Shown: positions 1 through 9,532, counted from the stretch's first letter. The stretch is DNA of 25,637 nt from JBCDIQ01 sp039024295 (GCA_039024295.1 JBCDIQ010000030.1:1-25637), one strand, 5' to 3'. Numbers and translations: made by a program. The notes: generated by a model from the letters alone, not told the origin.

Positions 1-394
1 CAATTATAAGATTTAATTCAAGGGGATACGTAATTTATGGTATATAATAAAATATGAATATTTTTTATATCAAAATATATTTGTGGTGTAAATAGGCAAA
101 AACAATATATGAATCATTTCTCCTCTGTTTCTTTTTCCTTCTCATCACTCATTTTTTCATTCCTGGCAGGGTGCTGTCTTATTATCGCACTGAGGCTCAT
201 GTTGGCAATTGCCGAACAGCCCGGTTTTAAACCGATCCTGGGAAAATTCTTATTGAACCAGTAGTTAAATCCTTTCCTTCCTAATCAATTTGACAAACCT
301 TTATCGAGTTGCAGGTTCCATTTATCGAATAAATGAATGTGTGATCAGGATTTTTCCCCTCATTGAGGATCCGCTCAATAATTTTCTTTCAAAC
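1..394. other. AT-rich upstream region of the giant T9SS protein
   Basis: No convincing gene lies here. The first 110 bases are very AT-rich and contain one exact match to the Bacteroidota -7 consensus TAnnTTTG (TATATTTG at 76-83), but no clear -33 TTG partner at the right spacing and a leader of over 300 nt to the ATG at 395, so it is only a weak promoter candidate. The minus strand is open from 284 to 114 (56 residues) but has no ATG until position 200. A pyrimidine-rich stretch runs around 117-160. The stretch is probably a long 5' leader or regulatory region for the gene that follows. Confidence 0.4.
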
Positions 395-3300
395 ATGAAG
401 ACGTTTTTTTTCAAAAAAAGTACAGTAACATATGCCTTGGGCTTGCTGCTGTTACTTCTAAATTTACCGGGAGAGCTTACGGCTCAAACCGTTGATATCT
501 CCACAACTGTGGTGGCAGAATATGTCACCTGTGGGAACCCAGAGGAGTTTAAGGTGGTCATAGAAAATAACACCACCTCAACAATTACCTCTGTTAGCAT
601 TACAGTGGATTTCCCTACAGGGGTAGCGTACACTGCCGGGTCCCTATCTGAGACAACCTCCAGAAACGTTGCAGAATCCAATATCACGAACCTTGAGTCT
701 GTGGTTTTTTCTGCAGATGATGTTCCCGCAGGAGACTCTATTGTGTTTACCCTTGAATCCTGGGTAACCTGTCCTACAGTTGCCTATTCACAAAGTAACC
801 TGCTTGAGAACGAAGTCACTGTTAATCATGGTGCTGGTTCAGCCTCCCACACCAGCAACAGCTACAACATCAACAGCCCGGCTCTGAGTATCATCAGTGT
901 CTCTCCTACTTCTCACACGGGCTATGTAGGGTCCACCTTTACACGCTCCATTACCATCGTAAATGGAGGAAATGGATACCTCAAAACGTTCAAAATGGCA
1001 GATACCCATAACTCGGATATCATCATTTCTAGCGTAGACATTGGTACGCTGAATGCAACAGGAGACACCATCACATTTAATAAGGCTGACTTTACCACCA
1101 TCGGAGATGGTGATTCTTTGTTTGAAACCAACGAGTCTCTGGTGCTTACAGAGACCGTCTACATTTCGGGTTGTACCAGTACAAATTCTTCATTTGATGC
1201 TTTCTGGGGATGTGCCTCCAATGGCTATTGCCAAAGTTCAACCACCAGCCAGGCCTCTAACTCCAATACAGTGATCCAGTCTGTGGATCCGGACATCAGA
1301 AGGAGAACCACCGCCAATTTTAGCGGCTGTATCGGACAAGGAAATGAGGCACACGAGATACGTCTCATTAACCGTGGACAAGGCCCTGCCTATAATTTAT
1401 TGGCAAGAATCTACGAACCTAGTGCTACTTCTTACTCTGAAATTGTAAAAAGCAGTATCACCTATCGGGTTGGCCAGGGGGGAACCCCAACGGTTCCGAC
1501 CTTTACCGATTCTACCGCTAATACCACACATGCTTGCTTAAGCAGCAATCCGCTAAGTAGCCTTACCCTTGACCTGCCCGATATGGTGGCAGGCGATACC
1601 ATTTACATTGACTTTGAAACCTACACTTGTTGCATCACGACTTGTGGGAGTGCGTCATTTAATGGATGGACCGTGAATACGACCTATGACAATGCATGCG
1701 GAAACAAAAGCTATTCTCACAATAACACCGGTCAGGATGCACATGAAAAGCTTATGACCATTTTTGCTGAAACTCCTGCCTACATTTTTGATGGGGAGAC
1801 CAAAGAATGGCTGTTTATCGTATCTAGTGCTACCTTTGAGATGCCTGACGATGCGGGCGGCTTATTCGAGTTAGACATTAACCTGCCTCCTGGACTTATC
1901 TGGAATGGCGGTGCTTCTGACCTGGAATTTACCTCTGGAGTCACCACCTGGGCCCCCAGGAATATTGTGTACGACACCACGAATCATACCCTGAATGCCT
2001 TTTATGAAACGCCCATTCCCACCAACTTTGAACTGCTCCGGTCAGAAGCAAAGCTGAACCTGGAATTGGATTGTTCCAAGCCCGGCGCATCAGGGGGAAG
2101 TACCACCATGGACTTCCAGATGTTCTACCAGATCGATACGACTTGTACCTCTGCTTGTCGGATTCCGATGACCTGTATCGAGTCCCCAACCACCTATTTG
2201 TATTGCCCGGGAGTGGGGCCTTGCTCAGGCATCTCTATGAGGAGTTTTGCCCCTCAGCGTACCAATTTCGGTTCTCCTGACAACAATGAGGATGGTCTTC
2301 CAGATGCAAGTGGCTCCCTGGACATGACCCAGGTGAAGGCCAACCGACTCATGTACGGTGATACCCTGAATACGCGCTACATGGGAACCGTCAATCGAAA
2401 TGGTGGAGACCCTACGTTCTCTTATGGATACATTGAAACAGAAATTCCTTTGGGAACCAACCTGACCTTCATTGAGGGGACCCTCACAGTATATGATGCA
2501 TCAGCTGGCACCTACATCAGTTGTACCAATATGTCTTCTTCGATCCTGTCAACGGTCAGCAATACACGGACCTTCAAAGGAGACTTTAGTGTTGCTACGT
2601 TGACCTCAGGAGGAGCTTGTTCTGGATTTTCTGGATATACTTTTGATACGGGCGACTCTGTTTGGGTGGATGTGTACTATCGGGTTTCTGGCAACATCGG
2701 CGAAGATGTAGAACAGGTCACCATGACCAGTGAGTTTTATGTTTCTGACATTGCGAATCCTACGGATGCCGGGGATAAATATGGCTGCTTTGACCTGCCG
2801 GAAAATATTACCCTGATTGGATATGTCTTCCGCGCGGCCTCCCAGAACAACGTGACCGTAAACAACTGCACCAATACCTTGAGTCAGACCTACTACCTGG
2901 GAATTGGGGATTGCTGTACAAATTACGATGGGGGCAACCTCTTTCCTTTCGAATACCGGAACTGGGCGCACATCAAAGAAGCAAAAGTATTCATTCCTTC
3001 CGGCTATGAAGTCTTGTCTATTGATTTTGCACAATACCGTACCCGCTACACGAGTGCTTCAACCCTGGAACAACACACCAACATCTCAGCGGATAATATC
3101 ATTGGTGACACCTTATTTTTTGACCTCACACAGTACCATGCTGACCAGGGGGGAAATCTGAACTACAGTGACGATGGTTTTAGGGGAACCCTCAGCATTG
3201 AAGTAGCACCTGTATGTACCAAGACCCCCAATACCTGGGAGGATGTACACTGGTACTACAAATTCAACAAAGCAGATATTCTGGACGGGGGAGAAACAGA

Positions 3301-6300
3301 TTGGTTGAACATTGCTGCTGACAGGGTTCGGTTCCGCCCGCCCACACTTGATTTAGAAGCAGCGAACCCGATTGTAGACGGACTGAACGAAAATGTGACC
3401 TTCGAGATTGATGTAAGAAACCTTTCTACCAGCGGAGGGGCCAAAAATGTATGGATATCTCCTGTTTCACTCTCTGGAGAACTAACAGTAGTAGATGTCA
3501 GAAATGCGAGTAACCAGAGCATCACGCCTGTAAATGACCTGTACCAGTTAGGAGATTTTGGCACAAATTCCTCTTCCACTTACTATATCTATACCACACA
3601 CATTGACTGTGATTATGACAGCCTGCAGATATACTACGGCCAAGAATGTGGAGGCTATCCCGATTCCCTGGCAGTGGTGACCTGCCCCATTGATAGCTAC
3701 ATGGTGTACCTAGAGCCAAAAGACGCGGACCTTCAGGTTCAGATCAACCAATCGGCTCCTCAGTTGGATGTATGTGACAACGCGCCTTCCTTTACCTTCG
3801 AGATGGAAGTAGCCAGTGTCTTATTTGCTACTACCAAGGACATTACGGTTACCATCACGATGCCCAAAGATGGGATGAGCATAGCCACCAACAGTACTCA
3901 ACTGAAGTACCCACTCGCAGGCAGTTTTGGCAGCGTTAGCAATCCCAGTCAGGTAGACAGTGTGTATAAATTTGACATCAATGCCCTGAATAGTTCTATC
4001 AATGATAAGGGCTTACCTGGTGTGGTGAAATTTGATTCCAACCGTTTTGCCCTCCGATTCGATGTGGATATAGATGTGACTAAATTTGACCAGGGAGATC
4101 GTTTTGAAATTGATGTAGACGGTTTCCAGTATTGTGGTAATCCCTTGACAACTGCCCACCTGGCCCATCCAAGGATTTATGCAGAGTCTCCTTTCACTTC
4201 GACCTTCTTCCGAGATACTTCTGAAGCATTTTTGAGTCATCGGACTGAGAGCTGGAGTGTGAGCTGGGCGGATGTAGATGGCGACGGTGACCAGGACCTG
4301 CTTGCCACAAATGATGATCAGACAGAAGGCAATGCTTTATACATCAACCAAGGCGATGGCACCTTCAACCGGGACAGTACCAATGGCATTACCAATGATT
4401 TGGGACCAAGCCGCTCAGCCACCTTCGGTGACTATGACAATGACGGTGACCTCGATTGCTATGTGACCAACAACATCGGTACGGTAAACTGGTTGTACGA
4501 CAACAATGGAAGTGGAGGATTTACCCGGAATAATTCCGCTGGCGACATCCTTTCCAACAATGGCTATGGATTCAGCGCAGCCTGGGGCGATTATGACAAT
4601 GATGGCTACCTCGACATGTTTATCTGTGATTACATGCCAGTGCGCTACAATAAATTGTACCACAACAATGGAGATGGAACCTTCACCGAAGTGGCCGGAG
4701 GAGACATCAGCCAGGAAGCCTTTTATTCTATTGGCGGTACCTGGGCGGATTACGACAATGATGGCGACCTCGACCTCTTTGTGCCTAATGCCAACAATGA
4801 CGATAACCGACTTTATCGCAATGAAGGCAACGGAACCTTCACCAAAACCACAGGCATTGAATCCAGTGATGGGGGCAACAGCCTGGGGAGCAGTTGGGGA
4901 GATTACGACAACGATGGCGACCTGGACCTCTTTGTGACCAATGGTGCCCAGAACAATTTCCTCTACACCAACGACGGAGACGGCACCTTCACCAAAGTAA
5001 CTTCAGGTTCCATTGTCAATGACTTGGGCAACTCTCATGGCAGCGGCTGGGCAGATTACGACAATGACGGCTGGCTGGACCTGTTTGTATCTAATGACAA
5101 TGCACAGGGTAAGTTCCTGTACCAGAACAATGGAAACGGTACCTTTACCCGCCTGAACAACGAATTGACAGAAGCCCTGAACAATACCCGTGGCATGGCC
5201 TGGGGAGATTATGACAACGATGGCGACCTTGATGCGGCTGTGGCTACTACCGGAAATGAACCCAACTTACTTTTTAAGAACAGCAAAGGGAAATGTACGG
5301 GAAATGCCTGCGTAAGCTTGACGGGTACTTCATCTAATGCAGCTGCCATTGGTGCAAAAGTGAGGGTAAAAGCAACCGTAAATGGCCAGACGTTTTGGCA
5401 GATGCGTGAAATCAGTGGTGCTACTGGCGGTGGAACTGGTGGACAGGCAGATCTACGTGCCTACTTCGGCATGGGCGATGCCACCACGATTGATTCCCTT
5501 GAGGTGTTGTGGCCTTCAGGAGTTAAGCAGTACCTGACCAACCAATCTCTTAGCAGCGGATGTATCGCCATCACAGAAACCCCCAGCAAAGAGATTTGTG
5601 GAACCGTATACGTAGATGCCAATAGCAACTGCACCCAAGACGGTGGGGAGGCAGGCGTACCAGGAGTAGAAATTATCATTACCCCAGGCCCGCGTTACGC
5701 CTACACAGACTCTTCCGGATATTACAGCATTAGCCTGGAGCCGGGAACCTACACCCTTACCGCTAATCCAGATGTTAACTGGACAGTAACTTGTCCAACT
5801 GGCGGCAGCAATACCCATACAGTAGCCGTCTCGGGTACTGGGCAGGATTGTAACTACAACTTTGGCATGGACCCGGCTTGTTCCTTCCCAGATCTGAAAG
5901 TGTCTACTGGCACCACGATTTTGAGAAAGGGATTCACCAATACCTACTCTATCACCTATGAAAACAATGGGGGAAGTGCTGCCACAGATGTGGTGTTGAC
6001 CTTCCAGATGGATGCAGAGATTGTTCCCCAGAGTTCATCAGTTCCCTGGGACACTTACAACACCGGGACCAATACCCTTACCTGGAACCTCGGAACCGTG
6101 GCTATAGGGGAAAGCAGTACCATTTATATGACAGATTCGGTTTCAGTAAATGCAGTGATTGGAGATTCGCTGGACGTGACGGCAAGCCTCAGTGGCAACG
6201 AGACAGACTGTAGCAGCGCGGATGACAGTTATTTCCTTCGCGAGGAGGTGTCTGGTGCTGTGGACCCGAATGACATCCTGGTAAGTCCAGTAGGAGATGT

Positions 6301-6937
6301 GTCCGAGGATGCGACCCTGACGTATAAGATTCGTTTTCAGAATGTCGGAAACTTCCCCGCAACCTTTGTGATCATTCATGATACCCTGCCGGAGGGCTTG
6401 GACTTGGCCACCTTTGACATGCTTACGGCCAGTCACAATTACGAAATGAAGCGGGATGGACAGTATGTTACCTGGCATTTCCCCAACATCAACCTTGTGG
6501 ACAGTACGACCGATGAAGCCAACAGTCATGGATTTGTTCAGTTTCGCATTACCTTGACGCCAGGGCTGGAAGATGGCTTCCAGGTACGGAATCGGGCTGC
6601 CATCATCTTTGACTACAACGAAGCCATCATTACCAATACGGTGGTAAATACCGTGAGAGAGCCGCGCAAATTAACCGAAGCGGCAGGCTTGAGGCTTTCT
6701 CCCAATCCAATGGAAGGGTTCTCGGAAATATCCCTAATCCCATCAAACCCTGGAGATGACGTTCGTTTAACCCGGATTATGGTATTAGATATTCGAGGCC
6801 ATATCCTGATCGATGACCAGCTGGATAACACACGTTCTTATTACCTGGAACGGAGGTACATGCCCTCAGGAGTTTACCTGATCAAAGCTTGGGATGTGGC
6901 CCTGAGAAGGTACAGCTCTAAATTGATGGTCAGGTAG
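395..6937 (+). CDS. Giant exported FG-GAP/ASPIC-UnbV protein with T9SS type A sorting domain
   Basis: An exported protein of about 2,180 residues. The ATG at 395 is chosen because it opens directly into a signal peptide: charged n-region, leucine-rich core, and TAQ before the likely cleavage site near residue 31. The longer frame from 290 relies on TTG and hides the signal. Order of parts: about 1,280 residues of beta-sandwich-like, DUF11-like segments with many cysteines; seven FG-GAP/VCBS repeats (about 1287-1630) with calcium-loop motifs of the DYDNDGDLD type; an ASPIC/UnbV domain (about 1637-1722); an SdrD-B-like domain (about 1732-1825); a DUF11-like domain; a DUF7619-like domain starting at DPNDI (about 1953-2085); and a T9SS type A tail with LSPNP and a GVYLIKA-like strand. 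By family knowledge it would cross the outer membrane through T9SS and be released or anchored at the surface. An adhesive or matrix role is inferred. It stands alone, ending at a strong terminator. Confidence 0.9.
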   Translation: MKTFFFKKSTVTYALGLLLLLLNLPGELTAQTVDISTTVVAEYVTCGNPEEFKVVIENNTTSTITSVSITVDFPTGVAYTAGSLSETTSRNVAESNITNLESVVFSADDVPAGDSIVFTLESWVTCPTVAYSQSNLLENEVTVNHGAGSASHTSNSYNINSPALSIISVSPTSHTGYVGSTFTRSITIVNGGNGYLKTFKMADTHNSDIIISSVDIGTLNATGDTITFNKADFTTIGDGDSLFETNESLVLTETVYISGCTSTNSSFDAFWGCASNGYCQSSTTSQASNSNTVIQSVDPDIRRRTTANFSGCIGQGNEAHEIRLINRGQGPAYNLLARIYEPSATSYSEIVKSSITYRVGQGGTPTVPTFTDSTANTTHACLSSNPLSSLTLDLPDMVAGDTIYIDFETYTCCITTCGSASFNGWTVNTTYDNACGNKSYSHNNTGQDAHEKLMTIFAETPAYIFDGETKEWLFIVSSATFEMPDDAGGLFELDINLPPGLIWNGGASDLEFTSGVTTWAPRNIVYDTTNHTLNAFYETPIPTNFELLRSEAKLNLELDCSKPGASGGSTTMDFQMFYQIDTTCTSACRIPMTCIESPTTYLYCPGVGPCSGISMRSFAPQRTNFGSPDNNEDGLPDASGSLDMTQVKANRLMYGDTLNTRYMGTVNRNGGDPTFSYGYIETEIPLGTNLTFIEGTLTVYDASAGTYISCTNMSSSILSTVSNTRTFKGDFSVATLTSGGACSGFSGYTFDTGDSVWVDVYYRVSGNIGEDVEQVTMTSEFYVSDIANPTDAGDKYGCFDLPENITLIGYVFRAASQNNVTVNNCTNTLSQTYYLGIGDCCTNYDGGNLFPFEYRNWAHIKEAKVFIPSGYEVLSIDFAQYRTRYTSASTLEQHTNISADNIIGDTLFFDLTQYHADQGGNLNYSDDGFRGTLSIEVAPVCTKTPNTWEDVHWYYKFNKADILDGGETDWLNIAADRVRFRPPTLDLEAANPIVDGLNENVTFEIDVRNLSTSGGAKNVWISPVSLSGELTVVDVRNASNQSITPVNDLYQLGDFGTNSSSTYYIYTTHIDCDYDSLQIYYGQECGGYPDSLAVVTCPIDSYMVYLEPKDADLQVQINQSAPQLDVCDNAPSFTFEMEVASVLFATTKDITVTITMPKDGMSIATNSTQLKYPLAGSFGSVSNPSQVDSVYKFDINALNSSINDKGLPGVVKFDSNRFALRFDVDIDVTKFDQGDRFEIDVDGFQYCGNPLTTAHLAHPRIYAESPFTSTFFRDTSEAFLSHRTESWSVSWADVDGDGDQDLLATNDDQTEGNALYINQGDGTFNRDSTNGITNDLGPSRSATFGDYDNDGDLDCYVTNNIGTVNWLYDNNGSGGFTRNNSAGDILSNNGYGFSAAWGDYDNDGYLDMFICDYMPVRYNKLYHNNGDGTFTEVAGGDISQEAFYSIGGTWADYDNDGDLDLFVPNANNDDNRLYRNEGNGTFTKTTGIESSDGGNSLGSSWGDYDNDGDLDLFVTNGAQNNFLYTNDGDGTFTKVTSGSIVNDLGNSHGSGWADYDNDGWLDLFVSNDNAQGKFLYQNNGNGTFTRLNNELTEALNNTRGMAWGDYDNDGDLDAAVATTGNEPNLLFKNSKGKCTGNACVSLTGTSSNAAAIGAKVRVKATVNGQTFWQMREISGATGGGTGGQADLRAYFGMGDATTIDSLEVLWPSGVKQYLTNQSLSSGCIAITETPSKEICGTVYVDANSNCTQDGGEAGVPGVEIIITPGPRYAYTDSSGYYSISLEPGTYTLTANPDVNWTVTCPTGGSNTHTVAVSGTGQDCNYNFGMDPACSFPDLKVSTGTTILRKGFTNTYSITYENNGGSAATDVVLTFQMDAEIVPQSSSVPWDTYNTGTNTLTWNLGTVAIGESSTIYMTDSVSVNAVIGDSLDVTASLSGNETDCSSADDSYFLREEVSGAVDPNDILVSPVGDVSEDATLTYKIRFQNVGNFPATFVIIHDTLPEGLDLATFDMLTASHNYEMKRDGQYVTWHFPNINLVDSTTDEANSHGFVQFRITLTPGLEDGFQVRNRAAIIFDYNEAIITNTVVNTVREPRKLTEAAGLRLSPNPMEGFSEISLIPSNPGDDVRLTRIMVLDIRGHILIDDQLDNTRSYYLERRYMPSGVYLIKAWDVALRRYSSKLMVR
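4248..5285 (+). repeat. Seven tandem FG-GAP/VCBS repeat units within the giant protein
   Basis: The calcium-binding loop (DxDxDGxxD) starts at 4271, 4430, 4589, 4748, 4901, 5054 and 5207, all in the reading frame of the host gene. The spacings are 159, 159, 159, 153, 153 and 153 nt, that is three units of 53 and then three of 51 residues. Repeats of this kind fold as blades of a beta-propeller in integrin-like proteins; seven units would fit a complete seven-bladed propeller. Confidence 0.9.
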
Positions 6938-6961
6938 ATAAACCCCGATCAAAAATAATCT

Positions 6962-6996
6962 GCCTTTTCTGCTGTGGAGCAGGAAAGGCTTTTTTT
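6962..6996 (+). terminator. Rho-independent terminator after the giant protein gene
   Basis: An 11-bp stem (6962-6972 with 6979-6989, one G-U wobble) closes a 6-nt loop and is followed by seven T residues (6990-6996). It lies 25 bp after the stop codon and separates the giant gene from the TPR-ribH unit. Confidence 0.88.
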
Positions 6997-7011
6997 ATTC
7001 CCTACTTAGAG

Positions 7012-7042
7012 TTGCTAGTTAGGCGATGATTTACTTTTTTTG
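7012..7042 (+). promoter_or_regulatory. Possible Bacteroidota-type promoter for the TPR-ribH unit
   Basis: A TTG at 7012-7014 is followed after 17 nt by TACTTTTTTTG (7032-7042), resembling the -33 TTG and -7 TAnnTTTG elements but with extra T residues. It sits between the upstream terminator and the ATG at 7054, the only space available for a promoter, but the implied leader is very short. Confidence 0.3.
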
Positions 7043-7053
7043 CAAACTCATTT

Positions 7054-7770
7054 ATGAATCAGCAAGTTCCTATGGCAAAGAAGCTCAAAAAGAAGGAAGA
7101 AATAGACGACGAAGTATTATACGATGAAGTGGATGGAGGTTCCCGAGAAGAATCGGTGCAAGATTTCATTTCCCAAAATCGTAACCTCGTATTGGGAGTG
7201 GCCATAGGTATTGTGCTACTGTTGGTCGGCATTGTCGGATTTCGCTATTACCAGAATTCTCAGAACGAGGAAGCTGCTGAAGCCATGTACCAAGCGGTCT
7301 ATTACTTTGAGGCAGATTCCTTGAACCTTGCTTTGAACGGAGACGGACAATCACTTGGCTTTCTGGACATAGAGAGTAGCTACAGCGGTACGGAAGCTGG
7401 GAATTTGTCTAGGTACTACCTTGGCATCCTCTACCACCGTCAAGGAGACATAGACGCAGCCATCAGCTACCTCGAAAGCTTCAATAAAGGTACCAACCTG
7501 CTTGCCGTAAGTGCGCATATGGCCCTCGGATTTTGTTACGAAGACCAACAAAATTTTGAGCAGGCTGCCAGTAGCTTTGAACAGGCTTCAAAAGTAGTGT
7601 CCAGCAATGAGCAGACTACCCCCCTTGCCCTTATGCACGCAGCCCGCAATTACGAAGCACTTGGAGACAACCAGCGCGCTTTGGAATTGTACCAACGCAT
7701 CAAAGAAGAGTTTCCGACCAGCTCTGAGGGGCTGAAAGTGGAAAAATACATCGGCCGCGTATCCTCATGA
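7054..7770 (+). CDS. Membrane-anchored TPR protein (YfgM-like, TPR_21 type)
   Basis: A 238-residue protein. It has a lysine- and acid-rich cytoplasmic N-terminus (to about residue 45), one transmembrane helix at about 47-65 (VLGVAIGIVLLLVGIVGF), and an outer TPR-like helical region with pairs such as LSRYYLGILYHRQGDIDAAI and AHMALGFCYEDQQNFEQAA. This layout matches the YfgM/TPR_21 family, whose E. coli member is an inner-membrane partner of the Sec translocon and periplasmic chaperones; a similar folding-assistance role here is inference. The start may be the ATG at 7054 or the one at 7072, which gives MAKKLKKKEE and resembles other family N-termini as I recall them. The stop codon overlaps the ribH start as ATGA (7767-7770), so the two genes are probably translationally coupled. 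This neighbour pair is, to my knowledge, common in Bacteroidota. Confidence 0.85.
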   Translation: MNQQVPMAKKLKKKEEIDDEVLYDEVDGGSREESVQDFISQNRNLVLGVAIGIVLLLVGIVGFRYYQNSQNEEAAEAMYQAVYYFEADSLNLALNGDGQSLGFLDIESSYSGTEAGNLSRYYLGILYHRQGDIDAAISYLESFNKGTNLLAVSAHMALGFCYEDQQNFEQAASSFEQASKVVSSNEQTTPLALMHAARNYEALGDNQRALELYQRIKEEFPTSSEGLKVEKYIGRVSS

Positions 7771-8282
7771 GCAAAGGACACGACCTATCCAATATCCGTT
7801 ACACCGGAGGAGGGAACCACCGCGGCACCAAGGTGGCCATTGTTGTGTCTAAATGGAACGATCCCATTACCTTTGCCTTACGGGATGGTGCCATCAAACT
7901 CCTAAAAGAAGCTGGCGTCAAAGAACGCAATATCAAGGTGTACGAGGTTCCCGGTTCCTATGAATTGCCTTACGCTGCTCAGAAGTGCTTGGAATACCGG
8001 CCCATGCTGGACGGTGTCATTGCCTTAGGCTGTGTCATTCAGGGAGAAACACGCCATTTCGATTTTATTTGTGATGCCGTAGCAAATGGGCTTATGAAAG
8101 TAAGCTTGCAATTCAGCAAACCTGCCATTTTTGGGGTGCTTACCCCTGACACCATGGACCAAGCCAAGGCCCGGGCAGGTGGCCGCTATGGAAATAAGGG
8201 GGAAGAAGCGGCTGTTGCGCTGCTGGAGTTGGTGGATTTGAAGAAGAATTTGACTTGGGGAAGGTCGAGTGAGGTTATCTAA
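7767..8282 (+). CDS. ribH: 6,7-dimethyl-8-ribityllumazine synthase
   Basis: A 171-residue lumazine synthase. It condenses 5-amino-6-ribitylamino-uracil with 3,4-dihydroxy-2-butanone 4-phosphate, the penultimate step of riboflavin synthesis, in the cytoplasm as an icosahedral or pentameric assembly. Family signatures are all present: SKWN with the aromatic substrate-stacking residue (W30), the VPGSYELP segment (61-68), GCVIQGETRHFDFI with the catalytic-site histidine H97, GVLT (123-126), and the phosphate-binding arginine region RAGGRYGNKGEEAA (R136). The length is normal. The start ATG overlaps the preceding TPR stop codon, and the gene ends at a strong terminator, so it is the second gene of a two-gene unit. 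No FMN riboswitch is seen upstream. Confidence 0.96.
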   Translation: MSKGHDLSNIRYTGGGNHRGTKVAIVVSKWNDPITFALRDGAIKLLKEAGVKERNIKVYEVPGSYELPYAAQKCLEYRPMLDGVIALGCVIQGETRHFDFICDAVANGLMKVSLQFSKPAIFGVLTPDTMDQAKARAGGRYGNKGEEAAVALLELVDLKKNLTWGRSSEVI

Positions 8283-8308
8283 AGCATTTTTATTGCACCC
8301 ATACATTT

Positions 8309-8334
8309 AGAGTTGCTTTTGCAGCTCTTTTTTT
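8309..8334 (+). terminator. Rho-independent terminator after ribH
   Basis: An 8-bp stem AGAGTTGC/GCAGCTCT with one G-U wobble around a TTTT loop is followed directly by a run of T residues to 8334. It lies 26 bp downstream of the ribH stop codon. Confidence 0.88.
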
Positions 8335-8560
8335 AAGATTTTCGCACTGTCATAAAGGGGAGTTTATTGGCTATTTGGCCGCGTATAACATAACATCAAG
8401 CAAGTTTTGTACAGACTTTAAATCCAATTGTGACTCACACATCCTGATTTTTATAGATGGTTGACGATCCTCTATTTGGGACGTATTGCATTAGTAGATA
8501 TGGTACCTTATTTGGAGGATAACGGAACCCTAAAAATTTTCACTATTAACCTTCCTTTCA

Positions 8561-9532
8561 ATGAAAAGAATTTGGACGCTTACCCTTGCGCATTTGCTAT
8601 TTTTCTCCCTTTCTGCCCAGGAAAAGGATACTTCAGTTGCTGAATTGACCGAGGAACAATACTTGGCCCTGTTTGAATACTACCTCGACAGTGTATCAAA
8701 TTCCTTATCCTACGGTACGGGTACCATTACCCTAAAGGGCTCATTGGCAACCCTTACTGTTCCTGAAGGATTTAAATACCTCAATGCGAAGGACAGTAAA
8801 ATGGTACTGGAAGATCTCTGGGGCAACCCCCCTTCCGAAGATGAGCCAAGCCTGGGAATGCTTTTCAGTACCCATGAAGGCCCAAATTCAGACAGCAGTT
8901 TCGCCATCAATATCACTTATAGTGAAGAAGGCTACATTGATGATTCTGATGCCAAATCCATTGATTATGACGATTTGCTGGAAACAATGCAAGAAGATGC
9001 GGTGGAAGTGAATGAACTCCGTAAAGAAATGGGATATGAAACGGTAGAATTAATCGGTTGGGCTTCTGCTCCCTTTTATGATGGGACCCAAAAGAAGCTT
9101 CACTGGGCGAAAGAACTAAAATTTGGGGAAAGTGTGGATCATACCTTGAATTACAACATTCGGGTCTTGGGGAGAAAAGGTTACCTTCAGATGAACGTCA
9201 TAGGAGAAATGGCAGTTTTCCCGGAAGTTCAGTCTACCATCAATGCAATTCTTCCCGCCGTAGCCTTTAATGAAGGCAACAGGTATGATGATTTTAACCC
9301 TGACATTGACGAAGTGGCCGCTTATGGGATTGGAGGGCTTATTGCAGGTAAAGTACTGGCCAAAACAGGGATTTTAGCCACCATTGGGCTATTTCTTGCT
9401 AAGTTTTGGAAGTTCCTGGCAATTGGTGCCGTCGCCTTTTTCTCAGGGTTTAAGCGATTCTTCCGAAAGAAAGAATCACCAAAAGTTGAAGATGAAGCCT
9501 CCCAGGAGCGTCCTGAAGAAAATAAAGATTGA
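8561..9532 (+). CDS. DUF2167 family membrane-anchored protein
   Basis: A 323-residue protein with a signal peptide (MKRIWTLTLAHLLFFSLSAQ, residues 1-20), an extracytoplasmic body, and a glycine/alanine-rich hydrophobic tail at about 250-292 (AAYGIGGLIAGKVLAKTG, then ILATIGLFLAKFWKFLAIG), ending in a lysine/glutamate-rich C-terminus. The body contains GWASAPFYD and LHWAKEL around residues 166-187, which together with the glycine-rich membrane tail are the hallmarks of DUF2167. The family's role is unknown; members are predicted membrane-anchored proteins. The ATG at 8561 is taken because it begins the signal peptide. The next gene starts 53 nt downstream on the same strand, so co-transcription is possible. 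The 278-nt gap upstream holds the ribH terminator and no promoter I can name with confidence. Confidence 0.82.
   Translation: MKRIWTLTLAHLLFFSLSAQEKDTSVAELTEEQYLALFEYYLDSVSNSLSYGTGTITLKGSLATLTVPEGFKYLNAKDSKMVLEDLWGNPPSEDEPSLGMLFSTHEGPNSDSSFAINITYSEEGYIDDSDAKSIDYDDLLETMQEDAVEVNELRKEMGYETVELIGWASAPFYDGTQKKLHWAKELKFGESVDHTLNYNIRVLGRKGYLQMNVIGEMAVFPEVQSTINAILPAVAFNEGNRYDDFNPDIDEVAAYGIGGLIAGKVLAKTGILATIGLFLAKFWKFLAIGAVAFFSGFKRFFRKKESPKVEDEASQERPEENKD

Noticed and set aside
114..284. 56-residue open frame on the minus strand in the left leader, ending MSDEKEKETEEK
   Set aside because: It is closed by a stop just upstream (285-287) and has no ATG until position 200, leaving only 28 residues; no recognisable domain.
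290..394. N-terminal extension of the giant T9SS protein from a TTG at 290
   Set aside because: It would place 35 residues before a textbook signal peptide that begins at the ATG at 395.
2606..3034. 142-residue minus-strand frame inside the giant protein gene
   Set aside because: Antisense shadow of a strongly supported gene; no start context or domain.
4506..4937. 143-residue plus-strand frame across the FG-GAP repeats
   Set aside because: Its repetitive MATSTS-like sequence is the out-of-frame reading of the calcium-loop repeats.
8461..8643. 60-residue frame overlapping the start of the DUF2167 gene
   Set aside because: Out-of-frame overlap with the real signal-peptide start; no domain or ribosome binding site.
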